Shown: positions 9,028-16,550 of the stretch, one piece after another | How positions within the stretch are numbered: the stretch's first letter is position 1 | Layout: the number at the start of each line of letters is the position of its first letter | From: Paenibacillus endophyticus | GTDB taxonomy: Bacteria > Bacillota > Bacilli > Paenibacillales > Paenibacillaceae | Direction of reading: 5' to 3' | DNA: 64,000 nucleotides | Assembly (NCBI RefSeq): GCF_014192395.1 | Contig: NZ_JACHXW010000001.1 | Span: 615,385 to 679,384, forward strand | Made by a program: the position numbers and the translations under genes | The notes under the pieces: generated by a model | Databases searched by the model: none | What the model was told of the DNA's origin: nothing | The model's input: the letters and a program-made list of their open reading frames with translations, nothing else

Positions 9028-9162
9028 GAAAATAAGAAAAACGATTAACTTGCATATCGTATTGTTTATTGAAATTGACTATACTTTATTGCCGCTATAT
9101 TTTGATGATAGTGAAAGGAATACCTTGATTTCATTGCGTTCTCGAATGGAGGTATAAATTGC

Positions 9163-9215
9163 TTGATGGGGGATATGGCACTGTGATAATATGACCTTAT
9201 TATCTAAACGTTTAA
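9163..9215 (+). promoter_or_regulatory. Promoter with a LacI/CcpA-type palindromic operator
   Basis: TTGATG (9163-9168) and GATAAT (9185-9190) are 16 bases apart. The palindrome TCTAAACGTTTAA (9203-9215) overlaps the expected transcription start, as a repressor operator would. The same 13-mer recurs at 13161-13173 before the ABC operon. Confidence 0.55.
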
Positions 9216-9238
9216 ATTATAATGATAGGAGTGAGAGC

Positions 9239-11665
9239 TTGAAACGGCTTCGTAATGATACTTTTGAAATATGCCTGTCTTCGCACGGGACTGTGGAATC
9301 CATCCTATTGACAGACGACCCGGAAAAGATGAACTGGGTAATCGATGCGCAATATGTAAAGGACGCTGGATATGGGAATCAGGATAAACGTTTTGGACAT
9401 TGGAGCGCTAAAATCGATAATGAAATGATTGAAAGCACTAGCTTGCAGACGCATATGGAAGTTAAGGATGATCAATCGGCTATTGTTACTTTTTTACACG
9501 ATAAATTTAAAGTCCGGTATGAGTACCTCCTTAATCATAACGGTGAATGGACATGGAAGATTCGTTGTTCAAACCCAACCAATGATCCTATAGTCGTAAA
9601 GGGATTTCATAGCTGGTTTTCTCTTGCGTATATTATGTTCCGTGATCATGATGTGTTGAGGAATATGAACCACTCTTGCGCGGTATTCCCGCATTTGGGA
9701 GGGGATTTTACCAAATTCGCAGCTATGCGCAGAAGCCACAAGGCTCCTCATCTTGCCATCTACAGCACGGGCGAACGGGTTAGCGCTTTCGGGACGTATT
9801 GCAGTTATGTGAACCGTTTTTTGGAACAGGTCTCTCCGTCATTGGATGGAATGCTGTACCACCGATTGTCGTTTGTTGAGGATGGAAGCGCTATGGGGCA
9901 GTCTGCAGACAGCGATTGGATTTATGGCGGAGATTATTCGTCTGTTACGCTTGGGCCTAGCGACGAAAAAACTTGGTCCTTTGTTTTTGCACCATTTCAA
10001 CATCAAGAGGATTTTTATAAAAAGGCGAAAAGGTACGGGCATCCGCATTGGACATATTCGCCCGTGACGACGACGGAAGGAAAGTTTTTTGCTGAAGTGA
10101 TACTGCCGGATAATGATTCTTTACTTGGGGTTAAGCTTATAAGCGTAAGAGAAGAAGGTGGCACCATTGAGGAGATCGACATTTCAAATGCGTTTCATGT
10201 GATTTCTGATGAAAAATCTAAACGTTTACGTGCGGTGCTGCCACTACGGACAGCTGGAGAGATTAAGATAGTAGCTAAACTCGATAGCGGAAAATACGAT
10301 GTTTTAGTAGGAAATGTTCTTGAACCCGTTCATAAGATACTTGAGGAGAGGGCAGCGTGGTTATGTAACCATAGTTTTAATACGTTCCAAGAAACTCGCC
10401 CTTATGCCTGTTTGCCTTTATCGAATCAAGGAGAATCGCTTGGCAAATTATCTTTTATTCTGATGAAAAATCTGCTATCTGCTCCAATTCCGGAACAAGT
10501 CAGCAAAGTTGAAAGGTCTGCGTTCCATGATCTAAAGCACCATTGGTTTGAAGATGGTGATTTTATGAGCCCGATACCGCTGTATGGATCTTTTTACCGT
10601 ATATATGATTTTGATTACATTGGACATGTATTTTATTTATTATCCCAATTTGATGAATCGTTTTTGCAATATGGAAAACCAGAAGCCTATTTATGCTGGG
10701 CTGCGGAAATCATGTGTATGCGGCTGGATCCGGATTGCCACCAAAACAAACGGGAAAAAGAAGAAGCCGGGCTTGTAGGCGTATTTATTTTATATATTGG
10801 CGACTTGTTAGCGGATTTGAAAAAGAGTGCGTTCATTTATTGGTATGAGAAGCTAGACAAACTATGGCTGGCATTCGTAGAAGGTCTAAAGCAAGGTTCG
10901 CAAGGGTACCAAGGTGCCATCACGGAGCATTTCTATGATAATGCAGGATTTGGCCTTACATGTGAAGCGTTGTGCCTAGCCGAATTAACGGATGAAGCGG
11001 AATTGTATGCCCCGCTGATTATTGCGAATATCGGATACAGCAATGATTATAGAGCGAATGCTCCGGACCGCTGGTGGGAGGCATTGTCATTTATGACGCA
11101 CTCCTTATGGGGAGGATTAGTAGCAGGTGCTGCTCGGGCTGCTTATGAAACAATTGGAGATACGCGCTTGTTGGAAGCAGGTTACCGTGCAACAATGGCT
11201 GTTTTTAATTGTTACGATTGGAATGTTTACTCGACAACTCGCAAACTAAAGCCGGGTGAGGCTGCTTCTACGTACAGCATTGCGGCTCCGAATTTAAATA
11301 TGCCCGAGATCTCCAGGAATCGTTTTGGGCAATCCATATTTAAAAAGTCGAGCGATCCCTTGTTCAGCAGCCTGTTTTCTACGATTGAAGGCGACGATTG
11401 GGATATGGGAGAAGAACTCGTTGCATATATGCTTGGTTTCGGTTCGACGACGTATATTTATACGGATGAAGAAGGCGGGCTTAGCTGTGTAAATGGGTTT
11501 ATTGAGCCTAGAGAAAAGGGATGGGAGATTACAAGTTATGCCGCATATCCAACTAGATATGTAATGAGGGAGAAAGGACTTACGTTCATATCAAAAGAAG
11601 GGGAGATCGTAAGGAGCGTATTATTCATGGATGGTACGTTTGAACGTACTGAAGTTAAAAAATAA
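9239..11665 (+). CDS. Putative cytosolic glycoside hydrolase, DUF5695-like (function unproven)
   Basis: From a TTG at 9239 (AGGAGTGAG ahead) this is 808 residues with no signal peptide. A further upstream ATG at 9191 would lie at or before the likely transcription start. Residues 1-330 look like a beta-sandwich. The C-terminal half is helix-rich (AGFGLTCEALCLAEL, DRWWEALSFMTHSLWGGLVAG), suggesting an alpha/alpha barrel as in six-hairpin glycosidases. Several stretches match the N-terminal part of the large secreted protein at 16551-23846: LGPSDEKTWSFVF against LGPNEEKTYQFKF, and RWWEALSFMTHSL against GWWNFQYTTSL. I infer an intracellular partner enzyme for the same glycan. The catalytic residues and substrate are unknown. 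Confidence 0.6.
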   Translation: MKRLRNDTFEICLSSHGTVESILLTDDPEKMNWVIDAQYVKDAGYGNQDKRFGHWSAKIDNEMIESTSLQTHMEVKDDQSAIVTFLHDKFKVRYEYLLNHNGEWTWKIRCSNPTNDPIVVKGFHSWFSLAYIMFRDHDVLRNMNHSCAVFPHLGGDFTKFAAMRRSHKAPHLAIYSTGERVSAFGTYCSYVNRFLEQVSPSLDGMLYHRLSFVEDGSAMGQSADSDWIYGGDYSSVTLGPSDEKTWSFVFAPFQHQEDFYKKAKRYGHPHWTYSPVTTTEGKFFAEVILPDNDSLLGVKLISVREEGGTIEEIDISNAFHVISDEKSKRLRAVLPLRTAGEIKIVAKLDSGKYDVLVGNVLEPVHKILEERAAWLCNHSFNTFQETRPYACLPLSNQGESLGKLSFILMKNLLSAPIPEQVSKVERSAFHDLKHHWFEDGDFMSPIPLYGSFYRIYDFDYIGHVFYLLSQFDESFLQYGKPEAYLCWAAEIMCMRLDPDCHQNKREKEEAGLVGVFILYIGDLLADLKKSAFIYWYEKLDKLWLAFVEGLKQGSQGYQGAITEHFYDNAGFGLTCEALCLAELTDEAELYAPLIIANIGYSNDYRANAPDRWWEALSFMTHSLWGGLVAGAARAAYETIGDTRLLEAGYRATMAVFNCYDWNVYSTTRKLKPGEAASTYSIAAPNLNMPEISRNRFGQSIFKKSSDPLFSSLFSTIEGDDWDMGEELVAYMLGFGSTTYIYTDEEGGLSCVNGFIEPREKGWEITSYAAYPTRYVMREKGLTFISKEGEIVRSVLFMDGTFERTEVKK

Positions 11666-11684
11666 CAAGAGCCATCCTGGGCGA

Positions 11685-11724
11685 AAAAACGAAAGCCGGC
11701 AATACAGTGCCGGCTTTCGTTTTT
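11685..11724. terminator. Bidirectional intrinsic terminator between convergent genes
   Basis: A 16-bp perfect stem (11685-11700 with 11709-11724) has an A-run on the left and a T-run on the right. It can end transcription of the plus-strand glycosidase-like gene and of the minus-strand AraC gene. Confidence 0.9.
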
Positions 11725-11741
11725 AAAAATAAAACACCAGC

Positions 11742-12623
11742 TTAATTCAGAAATCCGAAATTTTTCTTTTTTCGGAAGTTTGCCGGAGAACTGCCTTGTT
11801 TATTAGTGAAAACGGAGGAGAAATAGGCAGGGGTGCTAAACCCTAATTCATCGGATATTCGGGCAATTGACCAATCGGTTTGGAAGAGAAGCTTTTTGGC
11901 TTGTTCGATCCGATATTGAAGCAAGTAATCAATTGGCGTGACTCCATAGACTAATAACATGCATTTGGCCAAGTAGTTGGGATGATAATTAAATTCGGAC
12001 TTAAGCACGGAATTCGTGATCTTTGAGGTGTAATTTAGACGAATGAATAATTCAATTTTTTCAGCGAGATGTATGGCGGTTGAATTTATTGAATGCGCTG
12101 AATCATGATTTATATTTTGCATGAAGGTCTGGAAGGCCGTTTGTTTTCTCCAATTGCGAAGCGAACGCGGGTCCTTATCCAAGGAATAAAATGGAGTAAG
12201 ATCGTTTATGGATTGGCTAGACAGCTTAAATTTCTTTGGTATAAAGATCGAATTCACTTCGCAATGGTTGAGATACGCTTGCTGTTTATGTTTTTCGAAT
12301 AAAGCAATTTGATTGTCGTAGCAATCGCTGATGCTTTTCATTTCATCCCAGGCTCCGAATGTTTGGAAATGAATCCATGTAATATCCGTCTCTTCCTCGC
12401 AAGGGGCCGTTCCGTAGTGATAGGCATCGGGTCTTAATATAATGGCTTCATCTTTGCTTATCATCCACTCCTTATCATTTTCTCCTATGAACAATTTGCC
12501 CTTGGTGACGATAATAATATCGAATACGCTGATGGAATAACGGCTGACATGCCGTTCGCCCGGCAAAAAAGCATGTTTCCCATTGTCGATAAAATATGGA
12601 ATAGGTGGTGTTACAAAATGCAT
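11742..12623 (-). CDS. AraC-family transcriptional regulator
   Basis: This 293-residue regulator has an N-terminal cupin-like sensing domain (FLPGERHVSRYSISVFDII, ILRPDAYHYG) and a C-terminal double helix-turn-helix. The second helix pair reads WSIARISDELGFSTPAYFSSVF and ends GSSPANFRKKK. No good ribosome site lies close to ATG 12623; GAGGGG is about 20 bases upstream. It is divergent from the ABC operon across a 634-base control region that holds two pairs of direct repeats of the kind AraC proteins bind. It is the obvious candidate regulator of that operon. Confidence 0.88.
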   Translation of the reverse strand: MHFVTPPIPYFIDNGKHAFLPGERHVSRYSISVFDIIIVTKGKLFIGENDKEWMISKDEAIILRPDAYHYGTAPCEEETDITWIHFQTFGAWDEMKSISDCYDNQIALFEKHKQQAYLNHCEVNSIFIPKKFKLSSQSINDLTPFYSLDKDPRSLRNWRKQTAFQTFMQNINHDSAHSINSTAIHLAEKIELFIRLNYTSKITNSVLKSEFNYHPNYLAKCMLLVYGVTPIDYLLQYRIEQAKKLLFQTDWSIARISDELGFSTPAYFSSVFTNKQGSSPANFRKKKNFGFLN

Positions 12624-12753
12624 AATGGTATCAGTTATAACGATCCCCTCACTTTACACAGTAATAGTGGTACGATCAATTTGGTAGTAATGGACTTCGT
12701 TAGCGTAACATTCATGATTTTACAATGGTGAAATAACATAAGACAGCATAAAC

Positions 12754-12768
12754 ATTTAAACGTTTCAC
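12754..12768. promoter_or_regulatory. Third copy of the AAACGTTT-type operator
   Basis: ATTTAAACGTTTCAC holds the same TTAAACGTTT core as the operators at 9203 and 13161. It is about 130 bases upstream of the AraC start and may link this gene to the same repressor. Confidence 0.35.
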
Positions 12769-12870
12769 AAAATGAGAATCTAGTATGTAAAATTGTCCGA
12801 TCGTGAAGAAAATCAATGACTTTTATATCAAAATAACACAATACTCAGTACATTTCAAACAGAAAATAGA

Positions 12871-12901
12871 GGTTGAAATATCATAAATAGAAGTTGAAAT
12901 A
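12871..12901 (+). promoter_or_regulatory. Distal AraC-type direct-repeat pair
   Basis: GGTTGAAATA (12871-12880) and AGTTGAAATA (12892-12901) are 21 bp apart, two helical turns. The proximal pair starts exactly 210 bp downstream. Confidence 0.6.
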
Positions 12902-12937
12902 ATCGTTTTTCAATGTTAACAATGGATGATACAATGA

Positions 12938-12951
12938 AGTAAGCGTTTTCT
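12938..12951 (+). promoter_or_regulatory. Possible catabolite-responsive element (cre)
   Basis: AGTAAGCGTTTTCT matches the CcpA cre pattern at most positions, including the central AAGCG. It lies between the two direct-repeat pairs. Confidence 0.35.
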
Positions 12952-13080
12952 TTCGGATGGAAGAGAATGCTGTTTATCCCCATGCAGTGAATCTAGTTGG
13001 TTAAACGATTAATCAATTACTAGGAATGCCTTCATAGGGAGGTACCAAATCGAATATTGTTTTCGAAGTGATTGACGGCT

Positions 13081-13111
13081 GGTTGAAATAACAAAAAAAC
13101 AGGTTGAAATA
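13081..13111 (+). promoter_or_regulatory. Proximal AraC-type direct-repeat pair adjacent to a weak promoter
   Basis: Two exact copies of GGTTGAAATA (13081-13090, 13102-13111) are 21 bp apart. Six bases later begins a poor promoter, TTGCCT (13117-13122) and CACAAT (13140-13145), as expected for an activator-dependent promoter. Confidence 0.6.
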
Positions 13112-13160
13112 TCTTATTGCCTTTCATCATTACTTATGGCACAATCTGGTTGTAATTGAT

Positions 13161-13173
13161 TCTAAACGTTTAA
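13161..13173 (+). promoter_or_regulatory. LacI/CcpA-type palindromic operator before the ABC operon
   Basis: TCTAAACGTTTAA, identical to 9203-9215, lies just after the expected transcription start. A bound repressor here would block the operon. Confidence 0.5.
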
Positions 13174-13257
13174 CTTATCGCCTGAATGCTCTCTCGTGAT
13201 CGAGTTAAATGGTTAGACATACAAAAGAAAGCAAACTTTGAAGGGAGAGCGGGGGCA

Positions 13258-14652
13258 ATGAAAACAGGCAAGAAACTTGGGGTAGGTCTTATCGCAGCTG
13301 CATTGGCAATGAGTGCAATTGGATGCGCGAACAATGGAGGCAACACAGCGTCACCGGCATCGAATGCTACGAATAAACCGGCGGATTCTAAGACAGAGAA
13401 GGTCAAAATCTTGTACTCCATGTGGGGAAGCGCGGCAGAAGGAAGTACAACTCAGGCGGTAGCGGACAAGTTTAATGCTTCGCAGGATCGAATTGAGGTG
13501 GAAGTGCAAGCGATTCCATGGGAAAACTACATGACCAAATTGAATACGCTTGCAACGGCAGGTCAATTGCCGGATACAGGGATGCTGCAGGAAGGCGGCG
13601 TCATCCAATGGTCGTCCGAAGGCATGCTGAATGATGTAAGCGCAATGTATGAGGGAAGCGACAGCAAGCCGCTGGACAGCTTGGCCTACAAGCATCAGGG
13701 AAATACCGTTGCTTATGCAGCAGCCAATGAAATTCTCCTGCTCTATTACAACAAGGATATGTTCGATAAAGCGAATGTACCCTACCCTCCAGCTGCACTT
13801 GATCAAGCATGGACATGGGATGAATTCGTAGAGACGGCGAAGAAGCTGACGATTGACAAAAACGGCAAGCATTCTGGCGAGGAAGGTTTTGATTCGCAGA
13901 GTATCGTTCAGTACGGCACTTCAGTAGAGAATCTTTCATGGCAGCTCGAAACCTGGGCGCTCAGCAATGGCGGAGGTTTCTATTCCGAAGATGGTACGGA
14001 GGTTAGAATCGGAGAAGATGCCAGCATCGAGGCGATTCAAAAAGTTGCCGATCTGTACTTAAAGGATCATGTTGCCCCGTTGTCCGTCGGACAGACCGAT
14101 GATGGTATTCAGCGTACGATTATTGCTGGTACTGTCGCTATGGCGACGAATGGTCAATGGAACATAGGAACAAGCTTGAATACGGCCAAAGAGGAAGGGC
14201 TTAAATATGGTGTGGCCGTATTGCCTTACTTAAAGGATAAGGTAACCCTCAATACTGGCGGCGCGAATGTTGTATTCTCCCAGACCAAACATCCGGAAGA
14301 AGCGATGGAATGGCTGAAATGGTACAACTCCGAAGAAAACAACTGGGCGCTTATTTCATCGGGCATTTGGATGCCGACACTAGACAAGTGGTACAAGGAT
14401 GAAACGTTCACTCGCAAATGGGTGGAAAATCCTAACTTCCCACCGTACGAGGAATACAAGTCTGCAGTCGTTGACTATGCGCAATCCGACGCTGCAAGGC
14501 CGGCTGCGTGGTTCTATACGAACTATACAACAGACTTTAACACCTTGCTCGGGTCGGTTCTAGGCGATGTCTGGACGGGTAAGGCTACAGCAAAGGAAGC
14601 GATCACCAAAAATCTCGATGCATTGAAAGCAGCCCATGCAGGCAGTAAATAA
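13258..14652 (+). CDS. CUT1-type sugar ABC transporter substrate-binding lipoprotein
   Basis: This 464-residue binding protein starts at ATG 13258 after GGGAGAGCGGGGG; an earlier ATG at 13186 has no ribosome site. The signal peptide ends in lipobox AIGC (Cys23). Family 1 marks are ILYSMWGSAAEGSTTQAVADKFNAS, AAANEILLLYYNKDMFDKA, TWDEFVETAKKL, and AGTVAMATNGQWNIGTSLN. It captures an oligosaccharide outside the membrane and delivers it to the two permeases that follow. The ligand is unknown, but the operon ends in a huge surface glycosidase-like protein, so it is probably a product of that enzyme. Confidence 0.88.
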   Translation: MKTGKKLGVGLIAAALAMSAIGCANNGGNTASPASNATNKPADSKTEKVKILYSMWGSAAEGSTTQAVADKFNASQDRIEVEVQAIPWENYMTKLNTLATAGQLPDTGMLQEGGVIQWSSEGMLNDVSAMYEGSDSKPLDSLAYKHQGNTVAYAAANEILLLYYNKDMFDKANVPYPPAALDQAWTWDEFVETAKKLTIDKNGKHSGEEGFDSQSIVQYGTSVENLSWQLETWALSNGGGFYSEDGTEVRIGEDASIEAIQKVADLYLKDHVAPLSVGQTDDGIQRTIIAGTVAMATNGQWNIGTSLNTAKEEGLKYGVAVLPYLKDKVTLNTGGANVVFSQTKHPEEAMEWLKWYNSEENNWALISSGIWMPTLDKWYKDETFTRKWVENPNFPPYEEYKSAVVDYAQSDAARPAAWFYTNYTTDFNTLLGSVLGDVWTGKATAKEAITKNLDALKAAHAGSK

Positions 14653-14662
14653 AAGATAGAAG

Positions 14663-14698
14663 GGATGACCGCTAGCGTTGCAACGGTGGCGGTCATTC
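14663..14698 (+). other. Intercistronic hairpin after the binding-protein gene
   Basis: The stem ATGACCGC/GCGGTCAT extends into the loop side and is followed only by TTCTTTATT. It probably gives partial termination or mRNA protection, so that more binding protein than permease is made. Similar hairpins occur at 33261 and 51661. Confidence 0.6.
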
Positions 14699-14724
14699 TT
14701 TATTCATAAGGAGTGGGGCAAGAT

Positions 14725-15648
14725 ATGGAGACCGTTAATAAACTGCCGAAGCGCCGTTCCCGTTTTTACTCAAGCGAGGCGCGCGTTGCTTATATATGTT
14801 TGATTCCCGCTTTTGTGGGATTAATCTTTCTGACGTATTTACCTCTTCTTGGTGTGCTCGGAATCAGTCTCACGAATTGGACGGGGTTGAAAGCCCCAGA
14901 GTTCATCGGATTCGATAATTATGTCAAGCTATTTACTACTGATCCTTATATTAAGGACTCAATCATTACGACCATCTATTTTGCGGTACTATCGGTAATC
15001 GGAAGCATGATCTACTCCTTATTTATTGCGATGATGCTGAACCGTAAAATTCCAGCCAGAAGCTTTTTTAGAGCGGTCTTTTATATCCCTTATGTTTTGC
15101 CGGCTGTAGCGATCTACGTAGGTTGGTCTTGGCTTTACGAGGGCAATTTCGGTTTTTTCAACTATCTGCTCTCCGAGGTTGGGTTGAATAAAATCCATTT
15201 TATCGCTGATTCCAGTTATGTCGTTCCCTCTCTCTCGCTGATCTCGGTTTGGCTTGCGGGCAACTTGATCGTCATCTTTTTGGCCGGGCTTCAGAATGTA
15301 CCGAATGTATACCATGAAGCTGCCGAAATGGATGGCGCAAACGGTTGGCAACGATTCCGGCATATCACCTTGCCATGCATGACGCCGATTATTTTCTACA
15401 ACTTGTTGATGAGCTTGATCGCTAACCTTCAAGTCGTAACGCCGGCGCTTGCCTTAACCAATGGCGGCCCGGGGAATTCTACACGGTTCTTGACTTATCT
15501 AATGTACGATCAAGCATTCGTGAATTACAAGATCGGCTATGCTTGCGCCACCACCTTGATTATATTCGCTATTCTTGCTGCCTTTACAGTTGTTTTGTTC
15601 AAGACGTCCAACCGGTGGATCTACAATGAAGGAGGCGATGACAAATGA
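14725..15648 (+). CDS. CUT1-type sugar ABC transporter permease (MalF-like)
   Basis: This 307-residue membrane protein has about six spans. The start at 14725 has AAGGAGTGG upstream. The cytoplasmic EAA loop reads EAAEMDGANGWQRFRHITLP, which contacts the ATPase. The stretch LTNGGPGNSTRFLTYLMY is typical of MalF-like permeases. It overlaps the next permease by ATGA, so the pair is translationally coupled. No ATPase gene is present, so a shared MsmX-type ATPase elsewhere is expected. Confidence 0.92.
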   Translation: METVNKLPKRRSRFYSSEARVAYICLIPAFVGLIFLTYLPLLGVLGISLTNWTGLKAPEFIGFDNYVKLFTTDPYIKDSIITTIYFAVLSVIGSMIYSLFIAMMLNRKIPARSFFRAVFYIPYVLPAVAIYVGWSWLYEGNFGFFNYLLSEVGLNKIHFIADSSYVVPSLSLISVWLAGNLIVIFLAGLQNVPNVYHEAAEMDGANGWQRFRHITLPCMTPIIFYNLLMSLIANLQVVTPALALTNGGPGNSTRFLTYLMYDQAFVNYKIGYACATTLIIFAILAAFTVVLFKTSNRWIYNEGGDDK

Positions 15649-16514
15649 GCGAAGTAGCATATGGCAGACTTAGAAGCAAAAAACGCAGAACCCGAACGAT
15701 GAACATCATCACGATAGTCGCCGTCGTTTTTTTTGCCATTTTAGCGCTGTTCCCGATTTGGTGGATTTTCCGCACGTCGCTAATGACGAATGCCGAGATC
15801 TACAGATATCCGCCAGCCCTAACCCCGGACAATTGGTTGTTTTCCAATTATGAGAGAACGTTGGAGATATTCAAATTTTGGAAGTACTTGTGGAACACGA
15901 TGGTCATAATTGTTCCCTCCTGCTTGGCTGGGACATTCACGGCAACTTTGTGTGGATACGCTTTTGCTAGGCTGCGGTTTCGCGGCAAGAACCTGATCTG
16001 GTCACTTTGCATCGGCTCCATGCTGCTGCCTGCCATGGTTACGCTTATTCCGCTGTATATCGGCTGGACGCGAGGCCTTGGAATCAGTGACAGCTATTGG
16101 CCGTTAATTTTGCCTTATTTTTGCGGCGGCGGCGCATTTAATATCTTTTTAATCCGCCAGTTCATTATGTCGATACCAAGAGAACTCGATCAAGCAGCGA
16201 CGATCGACGGTGCCGGATACTTTCACATCTTATTCAGTATCATCATGCCAGCCATCCGACCCGCTATGATCGTAGTCGCGTTGTTTATCTTCATCGGGCT
16301 ATGGAATGATCTGCTCCAGCAGATGATTTATATTAATTCAAGTGATAAATATACGATCGCATTAGGGCTAACCAACTTTAGAGGCCAGCTAAAAAGCGAC
16401 TGGTCGATGACGATGGCTGCAACATGCTTGTCCTTTGCTCCAGGTGTCATTTTCTATCTTATTGGTCAAAAGTATTTTGTAGAGGGCATCACGCTTACCG
16501 GATTAAAAAATTAG
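15645..16514 (+). CDS. CUT1-type sugar ABC transporter permease (MalG-like)
   Basis: This 289-residue permease starts in an ATGA overlap with the upstream gene, with GGAGG ahead. The EAA loop is present as DQAATIDGAGYFHILFSIIMP, and the C terminus QKYFVEGITLTGLKN is the usual MalG-like ending. It forms the membrane channel with the preceding permease. The giant secreted protein gene follows only 36 bases later in the same direction, so it is very likely in this operon. Confidence 0.92.
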   Translation: MSEVAYGRLRSKKRRTRTMNIITIVAVVFFAILALFPIWWIFRTSLMTNAEIYRYPPALTPDNWLFSNYERTLEIFKFWKYLWNTMVIIVPSCLAGTFTATLCGYAFARLRFRGKNLIWSLCIGSMLLPAMVTLIPLYIGWTRGLGISDSYWPLILPYFCGGGAFNIFLIRQFIMSIPRELDQAATIDGAGYFHILFSIIMPAIRPAMIVVALFIFIGLWNDLLQQMIYINSSDKYTIALGLTNFRGQLKSDWSMTMAATCLSFAPGVIFYLIGQKYFVEGITLTGLKN

Positions 16515-16550
16515 TTCGATCTTGGATAACTAAGCCATCAGGAGGTTGTT

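Noticed and set aside
12635..12841. 68-residue minus-strand frame upstream of the AraC gene
   Set aside because: Falls in the A+T-rich control region with no ribosome site or similarity.
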